Positions 35,592-44,774 of a stretch of 58,737 nt of DNA are shown here, one piece after another. The notes under the pieces were generated by a model, which was given only the letters and a program-made list of their open reading frames with translations, searched no databases and had not been told where the DNA came from. The position numbers were made by a program, and so were the translations under genes. Positions within the stretch are counted from its first letter, which is position 1. The number at the start of each line of letters is the position of its first letter. The DNA is from JAKFWI01 sp031398975 (GTDB taxonomy: Bacteria > Pseudomonadota > Alphaproteobacteria > Caulobacterales > Aquidulcibacteraceae), in the NCBI GenBank assembly GCA_031398975.1, contig JANNOI010000036.1, positions 1 through 58,737 of the forward strand, written 5' to 3'.

Positions 35592-36485
35592 TTAATCGTC
35601 GGTCCAGCCTTGCGCCTGCTCGATCAGGAATTGGCGGAACGCCATTACCCGGCGCGAGCGCTTCAGATCGCTTGGATAGACGAAGAACACCTCGAAGGTC
35701 GGCCCGTGCACCTCCGGCATCAGGCGGATGAGGTTGGGGTGGCCGCGGGCCATGTAATCGGGCAGGGCCCCGATGCCGAGCCCGCCCTGCACCGCCTGCA
35801 TCACGCCGATCAGCGTGTTCGTCTCGAGCGCGGCGGGGCGCGCCTCCTCCTCCTCGCGCCCCGCATGGACGGCCCAGTCGAGCGTGCGCAGATGAATGGC
35901 TTCCGGGTTGCGGTAGGCGACGATGCGGTGGGCGTCGAGATCGGCCGCCTTCTCGGGCAGCCCCGCGCGCTGGAGATAAACGGGCGAGGCGTAGAGATGC
36001 ACCTGCACCTCGAACAATTTGCGCTGGATGATCTCGGCCTGGCGCGCCGTCCACAGCCGCAGCGCGCATTCGGCCTCGAGCTTCAGGAGATCGGATTCGC
36101 GGTCGTCCAGGATCAGATGGGTGCGCAGTTCGGGGTAGGCGTTGGCGAAATGGTGCATGCGCGGGGCGAGCCAATGGGCCCCGAAGGCGACGGGCGCGGT
36201 CACCCTAAGCTCCCCCATCACGCTGTCGCGCGCGTCATGGAGGGCGCTTTCGGCCATGGCGGCGATGGAGGCCATGTCGTCGGTCAGTTCCTTCAGGGCG
36301 TGGCCGGGGCCCGTGAGGATGAGGCCGCGCGCGTGGCGCTGGAACAGCGGCACGCCGATCGCCTCTTCCAGGGCGTGGATCTGGCGCGAGACCGCCGATT
36401 GGCTGACGCTGAGCTTCTCCGCCGCCGCCGTGAGGCTGCCGGTCTGGGCGGCGAAATGGAAGGTCTTGAGCTTGTCCCAATCCAT
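35592..36485 (-). CDS. LysR-family regulator, LsrB/VtlR-like
   Basis: A 297-residue LysR regulator: N-terminal winged HTH (MDWDKLKTFHFAAQTGSLTAA, SQSAVSRQIHALE) and a substrate-binding domain. The opening MDWDKL and the HARGLILT segment match the LsrB/VtlR branch of Rhizobiales, which lies next to trxB there too and senses redox state. Only one cysteine is seen in the effector domain (LEAECALRL), so disulphide sensing as in Sinorhizobium LsrB is not evident. It starts eight bases after the trxB stop, so is probably cotranscribed. Confidence 0.88.
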   Translation of the reverse strand: MDWDKLKTFHFAAQTGSLTAAAEKLSVSQSAVSRQIHALEEAIGVPLFQRHARGLILTGPGHALKELTDDMASIAAMAESALHDARDSVMGELRVTAPVAFGAHWLAPRMHHFANAYPELRTHLILDDRESDLLKLEAECALRLWTARQAEIIQRKLFEVQVHLYASPVYLQRAGLPEKAADLDAHRIVAYRNPEAIHLRTLDWAVHAGREEEEARPAALETNTLIGVMQAVQGGLGIGALPDYMARGHPNLIRLMPEVHGPTFEVFFVYPSDLKRSRRVMAFRQFLIEQAQGWTDD

Positions 36486-36493
36486 CGCCGGCC

Positions 36494-37456
36494 TCAGGCG
36501 GCCTTTCCGATCGGGGCGCGCGCGGCCAGCCAGCGCTCGGCCTCGAGTGCGGCCATGCAGCCGAGCCCCGCCGCCGTCACCGCCTGGCGGTAGACGTCGT
36601 CGGCCACGTCGCCTGCGGCGAACACGCCTTCGATATTGGTTTTCGTGGTCCCGGGCTCGACCGCGAGATAGCCGTTCTCGCGCATGGCGAGCTGGCCGCG
36701 GAAGAGCTCCGTCGCCGGGGCGTGGCCGATGGCCACGAACACGCCGTGCACGGGCAGCTCCCGCACCCCCCCGGTCCGGACATGGACCAGCCGCACGCCG
36801 GTGACGCCCAAGGGATCCTCCGCGCCGAGCACGGCCTCGACCGCGCTGTCCCAGATCACCTCGATCTTCGGGTTGGCGAACAAGCGGTCCTGCAGGATCT
36901 TTTCCGCGCGCAGATGGTCGCGGCGGTGGATCAGCGTCACCTTGGAGGCGAAATGGGTGAGGTAGAGCGCTTCCTCCACGGCCGTATTGCCCCCGCCCAC
37001 CACCGCCACCTCCTTGCCGCGATAGAAGAAGCCGTCGCAGGTCGCGCAGGCGGAGACGCCGAAGCCCTGGTATTTCCGCTCGCTCTCCAGGCCCAGCCAT
37101 TTCGCGGAGGCCCCGGTGGCCACGATCAGCGCGTCGGCGGTATACGTCTCGCCGCCATCGCCTCTGAGCCGGAACGGGCGCTGCGAGAGGTCGGCGGAGA
37201 CGATGACGTCGTCCACGAAGGCGGTCCCCACCTGCGCGGCCTGGGCGCGCATCTGCTCCATCAGCCACGGGCCCTGGATGACGTCGGCGAAGCCCGGATA
37301 ATTCTCGACGTCGGTGGTGATCGTGAGCTGCCCGCCCGGCTGCATACCCGCGATCAGCAAGGGCTGGCGCATCGCGCGTGCGGCGTAGATGGCGGCCGTC
37401 AGCCCCGCGGGGCCGGAGCCCAGGATAATGATCTCGGCGTGGCGCGCGCTGCTCAT
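36494..37456 (-). CDS. trxB: Thioredoxin-disulfide reductase
   Basis: A 320-residue flavoprotein with the FAD-binding ILGSGPAGLTAAIYAARA, the redox pair Cys137-A-T-Cys140, the NADPH-binding VVGGGNTAVEEAL and the C-terminal GVFAAGDVAD. Regenerates reduced thioredoxin, an electron source for ribonucleotide reductase (nrdA in this window). First gene of trxB-lysR. Confidence 0.97.
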   Translation of the reverse strand: MSSARHAEIIILGSGPAGLTAAIYAARAMRQPLLIAGMQPGGQLTITTDVENYPGFADVIQGPWLMEQMRAQAAQVGTAFVDDVIVSADLSQRPFRLRGDGGETYTADALIVATGASAKWLGLESERKYQGFGVSACATCDGFFYRGKEVAVVGGGNTAVEEALYLTHFASKVTLIHRRDHLRAEKILQDRLFANPKIEVIWDSAVEAVLGAEDPLGVTGVRLVHVRTGGVRELPVHGVFVAIGHAPATELFRGQLAMRENGYLAVEPGTTKTNIEGVFAAGDVADDVYRQAVTAAGLGCMAALEAERWLAARAPIGKAA

Positions 37457-37535
37457 AAGGTCGAATCCCTCCGTACGCCGTTAAGATAGGCGTGTGGGGG
37501 GCCGCGCGCGAGCGGCGCCTAGCGCCGGAGGTCCC

Positions 37536-38072
37536 TCAGCCCAAGGCGTCGGGCAGGTCGGAATTCCACACCTCGCGCAGCCGCGCCTCCGCTTCCGGTC
37601 CCATATTGAACCAGGCGAGACGGTCGCGCGTGGCGTCGATCACGAGCACTTTGTCCCCCCGCTCCAGCATCTGGGACAGCGCATTGCGCAGCACCCCGGC
37701 GGTCTGGCGCGAGCGCACGAGCCAGAGGTTCGGCGCGGCCTCCGCAACCCTGCCCAGCCGGCGCAGCTCGAACTCGAACCGCCGCGAGGCGCCGGAGCGG
37801 AAATCGGCGTACACGAGCAGGTTGGCTACGCGGACCTCCGGATCGCCGGCTTTTTCGCTTTGCGCGGGCGGATGGGCCTCGTTCAGGGCGTTCTGGAGCG
37901 CCGCGCAATGGCGCGCCTGGCTCCAGCCGCTGTCGGAAAACAGCGAGACGAGCGAGGAGCCGGTCACCCGGCCCTCCGCCACGAAGCGCGCCATCTGCAG
38001 GCTTGTATAGGGGCCATAGGCGCGCCCGGCCACCTTGACCCACCACGTCTCTTCCACGCCGTCGAGCGCCAT
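37536..38072 (-). CDS. GYF_2 (DUF4339) domain protein
   Basis: A 178-residue protein. Residues ~9-50 form a GYF_2 domain (WWVKVAGRAYGPYTSLQMAR, then a GRVTGSSLVS turn), a peptide-binding type module common in bacteria. The remaining part (about 75-178) has alternating strands and helices (VANLLVYADFRSG, NLWLVRSRQTAG, KVLVIDATRDRLAWFN) that I do not recognise. No signal or TM segment. Role unknown. Confidence 0.8.
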   Translation of the reverse strand: MALDGVEETWWVKVAGRAYGPYTSLQMARFVAEGRVTGSSLVSLFSDSGWSQARHCAALQNALNEAHPPAQSEKAGDPEVRVANLLVYADFRSGASRRFEFELRRLGRVAEAAPNLWLVRSRQTAGVLRNALSQMLERGDKVLVIDATRDRLAWFNMGPEAEARLREVWNSDLPDALG

Positions 38073-38223
38073 GTCGCTTCACTCCAGGCCCGCCTTGTCC
38101 GGTCTCGGAAAGAGTGCGGGCGTGCTTCAGGAGCGGTGAGCAAAAGACGCGCCGCAGTCCAGGAGCAGGAGCGCGAGCTTGCGGGGACGGGGAGAAAGCT
38201 TCGTTAACGCACTGCGGAAGGTC

Positions 38224-38823
38224 TCAGCTTGCGCGGGGCCGGGGGCGGGGCTGGAAGTCCACCGCGAAGCCCTGGTCCAGATAGCGCGAGACGCGCCCGT
38301 CCTGGCGGCCGAGGCGGACCCATGTCCCGATCTCGGGGCGCCGCTGGGTGGTGCGCAGGGATGCGCCATAGAGCGAGAAGTCCATCACCTCGCAATACAT
38401 CTCGCCGCCCCCGTCGAGGGTGACGAGGGTGGCGGCGTCGGCCGGGATGCGCGGGGCCCGGCGGGTCTCTTCGCCGGCGAAGCGTTGCTTGTTCAGCAGC
38501 CAGGTGAGCTGTTCGGCCAGTTTTTCGCGCTTGTGCGGGGTCGCCTCGAAGGCCACGCCGACGCCCTCGCCATAGGACAGCCGGGTGACGGCCCCCGCGA
38601 CCCGCCCGATCTCGTTCAAATAGATCACCACCGCCTCACCGGAGCGGGGCGGCGTCGAGGCGATCAGGCGCGCGCCCCCGGGGGAAAGATCTGCTGTGCG
38701 GCAATCATGCTCGCGGCCCTGCGCATCGAGGATCCTGCCGGCGACCGAGAGGCTCGCGCGGCGGAACCGGCGCCGGTCGGGGGTCGGCTCCAGGCGCAGC
38801 GCGCGCAAGGGGGAAGCAGACAT
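38224..38823 (-). CDS. Tandem PilZ-domain protein
   Basis: A 199-residue protein with two PilZ-like units: residues ~16-90 (RRRFRRASLSVAG, then DLSPGGARLIAS) and ~120-190 (RRAPRIPADAATL, then DFSLYGASLRTT). The first has the RxxxR and D/NxSxxG c-di-GMP-binding motifs; in the second the DxSxxG pattern is DFSLYG. Probably a c-di-GMP receptor. It is followed by bpt and motB on the same strand, but spacing does not demand an operon. Confidence 0.88.
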   Translation of the reverse strand: MSASPLRALRLEPTPDRRRFRRASLSVAGRILDAQGREHDCRTADLSPGGARLIASTPPRSGEAVVIYLNEIGRVAGAVTRLSYGEGVGVAFEATPHKREKLAEQLTWLLNKQRFAGEETRRAPRIPADAATLVTLDGGGEMYCEVMDFSLYGASLRTTQRRPEIGTWVRLGRQDGRVSRYLDQGFAVDFQPRPRPRAS

Positions 38824-38897
38824 AGGCGGCGCACTCCAGGCGAACGCGTAAGGCTAGATCAGCCCCTGACGCTAACCATGGTGTCGTAAAGCAAGCC

Positions 38898-39659
38898 TTA
38901 AGGGTCGAGAGCTCCGCCGGCCGGGGGCGGCGTGAACGGCCGCCAGACGCCGCCGCGCAGCACTTCGAGCGGCTGGAAGCGCGCCTTGTAATCCATCTTC
39001 TCGCTGCCTTGCACCCAATAGCCCAGATAGACGTGGGAAAGCCCCGCCATCTGGGCCTGCACGACGTGGTCGAGGATGATGAAATTGCCCAGGCTTCGCT
39101 TGGCGTCGCGGGTGTCGAAGAAGGAATAGACGAGGCTCAAGCCGTCGCGCAGCAGATCGACCAGCGCCGCGCCCGCCAACTCGCCCTTATTCGGACCCTC
39201 GGTGAAGCGGTACTCCACGATGTGGGTATGGACGGTCGTTTCCTCCACCATGCTGGCGTAATCGTGCAGGCTCATTTCCGCCATCCCGCCATCGGCGTGG
39301 CGCGATGTCAGATAGCGGCGCAGCAGCCAGAATTGCTCCTCCGTGCCCTCGGCAGGGCGGCGGGTGCGCTTCAGATCGGCATTGGCGGCGAGGATCCGGC
39401 GCCACTTCCGGTCCGGCTGGAAAATCTGGGCGGGGATGCGCGCGGAGACGCAGGCGTCGCACGCCGGGCAGGCGGGGCGGTAGGCGATGTTCTGGGAGCG
39501 GCGAAACCCCGCATGGGTCAGCGCGTCGTTGAGCGTCAGCGCGTCACCGGTCTCCAGGCTTGTGAAAACCTTACGCTCCCGCTTGTTGGCGAGGTACGGG
39601 CATGGAGACGGCGAGGTCAGGTAGAAACGCAGCTGCTTTTGGGTGAAATGGCGGGTCAC
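38898..39659 (-). CDS. bpt: Aspartate/glutamate leucyltransferase (bacterial ATE1-like)
   Basis: Transfers Leu from Leu-tRNA to N-terminal Asp/Glu of proteins in the N-degron pathway. A 253-residue protein with the N-terminal cysteine cluster (PCPYLANKRERKVF, ACPACDACVSARIP) and the GNAT-like C-terminal half including SFFDTRDAKRSLGNFIILD and YLGYWVQGSEKMDYKARF. Length is normal for Bpt. Confidence 0.93.
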   Translation of the reverse strand: MTRHFTQKQLRFYLTSPSPCPYLANKRERKVFTSLETGDALTLNDALTHAGFRRSQNIAYRPACPACDACVSARIPAQIFQPDRKWRRILAANADLKRTRRPAEGTEEQFWLLRRYLTSRHADGGMAEMSLHDYASMVEETTVHTHIVEYRFTEGPNKGELAGAALVDLLRDGLSLVYSFFDTRDAKRSLGNFIILDHVVQAQMAGLSHVYLGYWVQGSEKMDYKARFQPLEVLRGGVWRPFTPPPAGGALDP

Positions 39660-39732
39660 GGGCGGCGGCGTTCCTTCACCCTATGATGTCGGGCGCTGCG
39701 GGCCTCCCCGTCAAGGGCAGAACGGCGAACGT

Positions 39733-40638
39733 TCAGGGCGCCAAGCTATGGCCCGGCGGCAGGACCGGCGCCTCGCGCAGCAGCGTCATGGCGATGCGGC
39801 GGTTGCCGGGCAGGGTGGGGTCATCGGGAAAAAGCGGTTCGGAATCGGCTTTGCCGGACACCTGATAGATCCGGCTGCCAGCGAGCCCGCTCGATTGCAG
39901 GATCGCCCGGGCGGCGTTGGCGCGCGCGGCGGACAATTCCCAATTCGTGCCCGCGATGCGCGGGGGCGCGCCATCGGTGTGTCCGCTGATGGCTATGCGA
40001 TTGGGCAATTCCTCGATCACCCCGCTGATGGCGGCGATCAGGCGCTGGGTGCGCTCATAGGGCTTGGCTTCGCCAGGCGGGAACATGGAGCGGCCCTCCT
40101 GGTCGAGGATCTGGATCCGCAGGCCTTCGTCGGTCACCTCCATAATCACGTTCTTGGAGAGCTCGGCGATTTCGGGCAAATCCTTCATCGCTTGGCGGAT
40201 CGATTGCTCGGCGCGCTCAAAGGCGGCGTTCTCGCGCGCGGAATCGGCCTTGCGGGCGATGTCTTCGGCGGAATTCTGCTGGTCGACGCCCGAATCCGGC
40301 GCCTGGTGGGCGGGATCGAGCGAGGCTTCGGGGGAGAGCCGGTCCGTCAGCGGGGAGCCGGCGGCGTGGCGCACCCCGTCCTCCTGCAGCGCGGTGCCCG
40401 CCAACATTCCGCCCGAGCCGCTATTGGTCTGGCTGACGCTGGCGGGGGCGAAATAATCGGCGATGCCGCGCTTCTGCTCGGGCGTCGTCGTATTGATCAG
40501 CCACATGAGCAGGAAGAAGGCCATCATCGCGGTCACGAAGTCCGCATAGGCGACTTTCCAGGCGCCGCCATGGTGGCCGCCCCCGCTCACCCGCTTGATC
40601 TTCTTGATCACGATCGTCGGTTGGTTCACAGCCGCCAT
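39733..40638 (-). CDS. motB: Flagellar motor protein MotB
   Basis: A 301-residue stator subunit. One TM helix (YADFVTAMMAFFLLMWLIN) contains the proton-binding Asp33, followed by a plug region and a periplasmic OmpA-like peptidoglycan-binding domain (ISGHTDGAPPRIAG, ELSAARANAARAIL). motA is not adjacent. Hydrophilic N-terminus rich in Lys/Gly as in alphaproteobacterial MotB. Confidence 0.95.
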   Translation of the reverse strand: MAAVNQPTIVIKKIKRVSGGGHHGGAWKVAYADFVTAMMAFFLLMWLINTTTPEQKRGIADYFAPASVSQTNSGSGGMLAGTALQEDGVRHAAGSPLTDRLSPEASLDPAHQAPDSGVDQQNSAEDIARKADSARENAAFERAEQSIRQAMKDLPEIAELSKNVIMEVTDEGLRIQILDQEGRSMFPPGEAKPYERTQRLIAAISGVIEELPNRIAISGHTDGAPPRIAGTNWELSAARANAARAILQSSGLAGSRIYQVSGKADSEPLFPDDPTLPGNRRIAMTLLREAPVLPPGHSLAP

Positions 40639-40715
40639 GCGCCGGTCGATCCAAGAGTGCGGAAAGCGCTGTTATGGGTGACGGCTGTTAACATCCGATT
40701 GAGCAGGGGCGGCCC

Positions 40716-41210
40716 ATGGAGACAGCGATCATCGACGAAGCCCGGGCCTATCGCCGGGCGCTGGGCTGCTTCGCCACGGGCGTGGCCCTCATCACCACCC
40801 CGGCGCCGGACGGCGTGGCCGCGATTACAATCAATTCCTTCGCCTCGGTGTCGCTTAACCCCCGCATCGTGCTCTGGTCCCTGGACGATCGCTCCGAGCG
40901 CTACGGGCTGTTCTCCCAGGCCGAAACCTGGGCGGTGAACGTGCTCGGGCCGGACCAGGAGGCGCTTTCGGCCCGCTTCGCCACCCAATCCACCCTCCTG
41001 ATCGACCCCGAAGAGATCGAGCGCGACGCCTTCGCCACCCCGCTGCTGCGGCGCGCCTTGGCCCGCTTTTCCTGCCGAACGCTGGAGCGGCGGACGGTGG
41101 GCGATCACCTGGTGCTGTTCGGGCAGGTGCAGGGCTTTGACGCCGCCCCCGGGGACGGGCTGACCTATTTCCGCGGCCGCTACGGGCTCGCGCCCAGCCC
41201 GGCGGGGTGA
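40716..41210 (+). CDS. Flavin reductase / FMN-binding split-barrel protein
   Basis: A 164-residue protein of the flavin reductase-like family: RRALGCFATGVALITT, ITINSFASVSLNPRIVLWSL, and FRGRYGL near the C-terminus. It would supply reduced FMN/FAD to a monooxygenase, but none is adjacent. The stop overlaps a possible GTG start (41207) of the next gene, indicating an operon of two. Confidence 0.9.
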   Translation: METAIIDEARAYRRALGCFATGVALITTPAPDGVAAITINSFASVSLNPRIVLWSLDDRSERYGLFSQAETWAVNVLGPDQEALSARFATQSTLLIDPEEIERDAFATPLLRRALARFSCRTLERRTVGDHLVLFGQVQGFDAAPGDGLTYFRGRYGLAPSPAG

Positions 41211-41212
41211 GC

Positions 41213-42076
41213 ATGGCGCGGGCGGCCTTCCTGGGCCTTGGCGTGATGGGCTATCCCATGGCGGGGTGGCTTCGGCGGGCCGGCCATGAGGTGGCCGTGT
41301 ATAATCGCACGGTCGAAAAGGCGGCGCGGTGGGCGGAGGAATATGACGGCCAGGCCTGCGACACGCCTGGGGAGGCCGTGACCGGCGCCGATTTCGTGTT
41401 CGCCTGCCTGGGCGCGGACCCCGACGTCGAGGCGGTGTTCGCGCGCGCGCTGCCGGCGATGAAGCGGGGCGCGGCCTTCATCGACCATACGACCGCCTCC
41501 GCGACCCTGGCGCGGCGCCTGGCGGAGGCCGCAGCAGCGGCCGGCTGCGGATTTCTGGACGCCCCGGTCTCGGGCGGGGAGGCGGGCGCCAGGAACGGCA
41601 AGCTCAGCGTGATGGTCGGCGGGGACGCCGATCTGCTGGCCCGCGCCACGCCGGTCCTTAGCGCCTATGCCGCCAGCCTCACCTGGATCGGACCCGCCGG
41701 GTCGGGGCAATTGGCCAAGATGGTCAACCAGATCTGCATCGCCGGGATCGTGCAGGGGCTGGCGGAGGGGCTCCATTTCGCGGACCGCGCGGGGCTCGAT
41801 ATCGAGGCGGTGATCGCGGCGGTCTCCAAGGGCGCGGCGCAAAGCTGGCAGATGGACAATCGCTGGGCGAGCATGGCGGCGGGGGAATACCAGTTCGGCT
41901 TCGCGGTGGATTGGATGCGCAAGGATCTGGGCCTCGCCCTCGCCGAGGCGCGCGGCGCCGGCGCCAGCCTGCCGCTGACGGCGCTGGTGGACCAATTCTA
42001 CGCCGACGTGCAGGCCATGGGCGGCGCCCGCTGGGACACGTCGAGCCTGCTCGCCCGCCTCAACCGGAAGCCTTGA
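41213..42076 (+). CDS. NAD(P)-dependent beta-hydroxyacid dehydrogenase (HIBADH family)
   Basis: A 287-residue protein with the Rossmann motif AFLGLGVMGYPMAGW, the catalytic-block DAPVSGGEAGARNGKLSVMVGG, the active Lys in GQLAKMVNQICIAG, and FAVDWMRKDLGLA. Likely substrates are 3-hydroxyisobutyrate or tartronate semialdehyde. ATG 41213 was preferred over GTG 41207 since CGGCGGG is better spaced. Its 3' end overlaps the hemB 3' end by 17 bases (42060-42076). Confidence 0.88.
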   Translation: MARAAFLGLGVMGYPMAGWLRRAGHEVAVYNRTVEKAARWAEEYDGQACDTPGEAVTGADFVFACLGADPDVEAVFARALPAMKRGAAFIDHTTASATLARRLAEAAAAAGCGFLDAPVSGGEAGARNGKLSVMVGGDADLLARATPVLSAYAASLTWIGPAGSGQLAKMVNQICIAGIVQGLAEGLHFADRAGLDIEAVIAAVSKGAAQSWQMDNRWASMAAGEYQFGFAVDWMRKDLGLALAEARGAGASLPLTALVDQFYADVQAMGGARWDTSSLLARLNRKP

Positions 42077-43055
42077 GCAGGGCGATCGCGCGCGGCGCGA
42101 AATAGGTGACGACGGCGTCGGCGCCGGCGCGCTTGAAGGCGGTTAGCGTCTCGAGGATGGCCCGATCCTCGTCAAGCCAGCCCTGGGCGGCGGCCGCCTT
42201 GATCATCGCGTACTCGCCCGAAACCTGGAACGCGAACGTGGGTAGCGCGAACGCCTGCTTCACCCGCCAAAGCACGTCGAGATAGGCGAGCCCCGGCTTA
42301 ACCATCACCATGTCCGCCCCCTCGGCGACGTCCAGCGCGCATTCCCGCAGCGCCTCGGCGCCATTGGCGGGGTCCATCTGGTAGGTCTTTTTGTCGCCCC
42401 TGAGCGCGGCGGCCGAGCCGATCGCGTCGCGGTAGGGCCCGTAGAAGGCGGAAGCGTATTTCGCGGCGTAGGACAGGATCAGCGTGTCCTGAAAGCCCTC
42501 GCCCTCCAGCGCCGCGCGGATCGCGCCCACCCGCCCGTCCATCATGTCGGAGGGGGCGACGATATCGGCCCCCGCCGCGGCCAGCATCACCGCCTGTTCG
42601 GTGAGGCGCGCGAGCGTTTCGTCGTTGACGACCGTGTCCCCCACGAGCACCCCGTCATGGCCGTGATCGGTATAGGGATCGAGCGCGACGTCGGCGATCA
42701 GGCCGAGACCGGGGGCGGCGGCCTTCATGGCCCGCAGGGCCCGCGGCGTAAGCCCCTCCGGATTGGCGGCCTCCGAGCCTGAGGCGTCCTTCTTGGCAGG
42801 CTCGATATGGGGAAAAATCGCGATTGCGGGCAGCCCCCAGCCATAGGCGCGCTCGGCGGCGCGGGCGGCCGCCTCCACCGAGAGCCGGGGAGCGCCCGGC
42901 ATGGACGGGATCGGGGTCTCGGGCTCGGGCCCCTCATGAACCACGATCGCCCAGATCAGGTCGCTGGCGGAAAGGCGGTGCTCGCGCACCAGATCGCGCA
43001 CCCAAGGGGTGCGTCGCAGCCGGCGCGGCCGTGCGGCCGGAAAAGCGGGGCTCAT
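42060..43055 (-). CDS. hemB: Porphobilinogen synthase (delta-aminolevulinate dehydratase)
   Basis: Condenses two 5-aminolevulinate molecules into porphobilinogen. A 331-residue enzyme with the two Schiff-base lysines in LSYAAKYASAFYGP and MVKPGLAYLDV. The metal region reads VALDPYTDHGHDGV, without the cysteines of the zinc type, so it is a Mg/alkali-metal type as usual in alphaproteobacteria. ATG 43055 (MSPAFPAARPRRLRRTPW) fits the family. Divergent from hemA. Confidence 0.96.
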   Translation of the reverse strand: MSPAFPAARPRRLRRTPWVRDLVREHRLSASDLIWAIVVHEGPEPETPIPSMPGAPRLSVEAAARAAERAYGWGLPAIAIFPHIEPAKKDASGSEAANPEGLTPRALRAMKAAAPGLGLIADVALDPYTDHGHDGVLVGDTVVNDETLARLTEQAVMLAAAGADIVAPSDMMDGRVGAIRAALEGEGFQDTLILSYAAKYASAFYGPYRDAIGSAAALRGDKKTYQMDPANGAEALRECALDVAEGADMVMVKPGLAYLDVLWRVKQAFALPTFAFQVSGEYAMIKAAAAQGWLDEDRAILETLTAFKRAGADAVVTYFAPRAIALLKASG

Positions 43056-43105
43056 TGTGAGCGGCTCCCAAAATAACGCGCCACGCCCGCGCGCTTTCGA
43101 CATCT

Positions 43106-43134
43106 TTCACAAAAGTTGCGGCGCAGCTTATATA
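43106..43134 (+). promoter_or_regulatory. Candidate hemA promoter
   Basis: TTCACA (43106-43111) and TATATA (43129-43134) have a 17-base spacer and lie in the AT-richest part of the hemB-hemA gap, about 70 bases before the hemA ATG. No FnrL/FixK-type TTGAT-N4-ATCAA site was seen in the gap. Confidence 0.4.
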
Positions 43135-43204
43135 GCGTTCAATCGCCGCCTGCACGGCGTGGAGGGCCACGGCGCGGCTCAAGCGCGCCAGCCATGGGAC
43201 GGCG

Positions 43205-44425
43205 ATGAGACAAGAAGATCATGCCGCGTTCGAAGCAGCGGTGGCCGCCGTGGCGAAAGAGGGCCGCTACCGCGTCTTCGCGGACATCAAGCGCGCGCGC
43301 GGGCGTTTCCCCCATGCGCGCCTGCGCCTGCCGGACGGGCGCGAGCGCGACATCGTGGTCTGGTGCTCGAACGATTATCTGGGCCAGGGCCAGCACCCGG
43401 AGGTGATCGCCGCCGCCCACGCCGCGATCGACGCCGTCGGCGCGGGCTCGGGCGGCACCCGTAACATCGCCGGCACCACCTCCTACCATGTCGATCTGGA
43501 GCGCGAGCTCGCCCAGCTGCACGGCAAGGAGGCCGCACTCCTCTTCACCTCCGGCTATGTCTCCAACGAGGCGGCGCTATCGACGCTCGCGCGGCTCTTC
43601 CCGGAGCTCTGGATCTTCTCCGACGCCCTGAACCACGCCTCGATGATCGAAGGCATCAGGCGCGCCCGCTGCCAGAAGCGCATCTTCCGCCACAACGACC
43701 TCCAGCACCTCGAAGCCCTGATCAACGAGGCCCCGGCCGAGGCGCCCAAGCTGATCGCGTTCGAGAGCGTCTATTCCATGGACGGCGACATCGCCCCCAT
43801 CGGCGCCATCTGCGACATAGCGGAGGCCTATGGAGCCATGACCTATCTCGACGAGGTGCACGGGGTCGGCCTCTATGGCGAGACCGGCGGGGGCGTCGCC
43901 GAGCGGGACGGCGTGATGCATCGGGTCGATTTCATCGAGGGCACGCTCGCCAAGGCCTTCGGCGCGATGGGCGGCTATGTGACGGGGCCGGCGGCGGCGA
44001 TCGACGCGATCCGCCTATCGGCGCCCGGCTTCATCTTCACCACCTCGCTTGCGCCCTCGATCGCGGCGGCGGCGCTGGAGAGCGTGCGCCTGGTGCGCGC
44101 CTGCCCGCACATGCGCCACCGCATCACCGAACGGGCCGAGCGTCTGAAGGCGCTGCTGACGGAGGCCGGCCTGCCGGTGATGCCGTCGGAAACCCATATC
44201 GTGCCGGTGAAGGTGGGGGATGCGGCGCTCTGCCGGGCGATCTCGGACGCGCTGCTCCTGGAGCACGCCATCTATGTCCAGCCGATCAATTACCCCACCG
44301 TGCCGCGCGGCTCGGAGCGGCTGCGGCTGACGCCCACACCCTTCCATGACGACGCGATGATGGATCAGCTGATCGTGGCGCTGAAAGCGGTCTGGAGCCG
44401 CCTCTACGCGCCCGCCGCCGCCTGA
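43205..44425 (+). CDS. hemA: 5-aminolevulinate synthase
   Basis: PLP enzyme joining glycine and succinyl-CoA to 5-aminolevulinate (C4/Shemin pathway), the first step to heme and cobalamin. 406 residues: VWCSNDYLGQGQHPEV, GGTRNIAGTTSYH, YLDEVHGVGLYG and the PLP lysine Lys250 in GTLAKAFGAMGGY, with the substrate-binding region near QPINYPTVPRGSERLR. It is divergent from hemB. The TGA overlaps the ATG of the next small gene (TGATG). Confidence 0.97.
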   Translation: MRQEDHAAFEAAVAAVAKEGRYRVFADIKRARGRFPHARLRLPDGRERDIVVWCSNDYLGQGQHPEVIAAAHAAIDAVGAGSGGTRNIAGTTSYHVDLERELAQLHGKEAALLFTSGYVSNEAALSTLARLFPELWIFSDALNHASMIEGIRRARCQKRIFRHNDLQHLEALINEAPAEAPKLIAFESVYSMDGDIAPIGAICDIAEAYGAMTYLDEVHGVGLYGETGGGVAERDGVMHRVDFIEGTLAKAFGAMGGYVTGPAAAIDAIRLSAPGFIFTTSLAPSIAAAALESVRLVRACPHMRHRITERAERLKALLTEAGLPVMPSETHIVPVKVGDAALCRAISDALLLEHAIYVQPINYPTVPRGSERLRLTPTPFHDDAMMDQLIVALKAVWSRLYAPAAA

Positions 44426-44688
44426 TGGCGGCGCCGGGGCGCGAAGTTCTGTTCGAATTCATCCGCCAAGGGAATTTCGTGCGCGTGGCCGCCGTGGACG
44501 CCCTGAGCGGCGTCGAAGTGGTGGTCGTCGCGCCCGCGGGCGCCGCCCAAGCCGATCTCGAGGCGCTGGCGCTGCGCAAGCTCCAGCGCGCGCTTGGCGA
44601 GTCCTGCGCCTTGAGCCCCCAGCCCGCCGCCCCCGCCCGCACCGCGGACGAACATCAAGCCGGCCCGAAGAAGGGATGGGTGGCCTGA
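44425..44688 (+). CDS. Small conserved protein downstream of hemA
   Basis: An 87-residue protein whose ATG overlaps the hemA stop (TGATG, 44423-44427), so translation is probably coupled. The segment GREVLFEFIRQGNFVRVAAVD, then GVEVVVVAPAG and ALALRKLQRAL, recalls a short alphaproteobacterial family (I believe DUF6898); function is unknown. No signal or TM segment. The C-terminus is Pro/Ala-rich. Confidence 0.7.
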   Translation: MAAPGREVLFEFIRQGNFVRVAAVDALSGVEVVVVAPAGAAQADLEALALRKLQRALGESCALSPQPAAPARTADEHQAGPKKGWVA

Positions 44689-44774
44689 GCGCTTAGTTTC
44701 CTCAACGCTCAAGTTCCCTTGGCGCCAGGTTCCTCAACGCTCAGATTTCCTCAACGCTCAGGTTTCCTGGGCGC
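44689..44774. repeat. Short tandem repeats between two converging genes
   Basis: The core TCCTCAACGCTCA occurs three times (starting near 44699, 44731 and 44748), with related pieces GTTCCCTTGGCGCCAGG and GTTTCCTGGGCGCTTAGG around them, so the gap is made of degenerate ~15-base units. Units are too irregular and short for a CRISPR. It lies between the 3' ends of the hemA-associated gene and mucR. Confidence 0.7.

Noticed and set aside
44689..44774. CRISPR array
   Set aside because: Repeats are about 13-15 bases, irregular, with no unique spacers of constant size and no cas genes.
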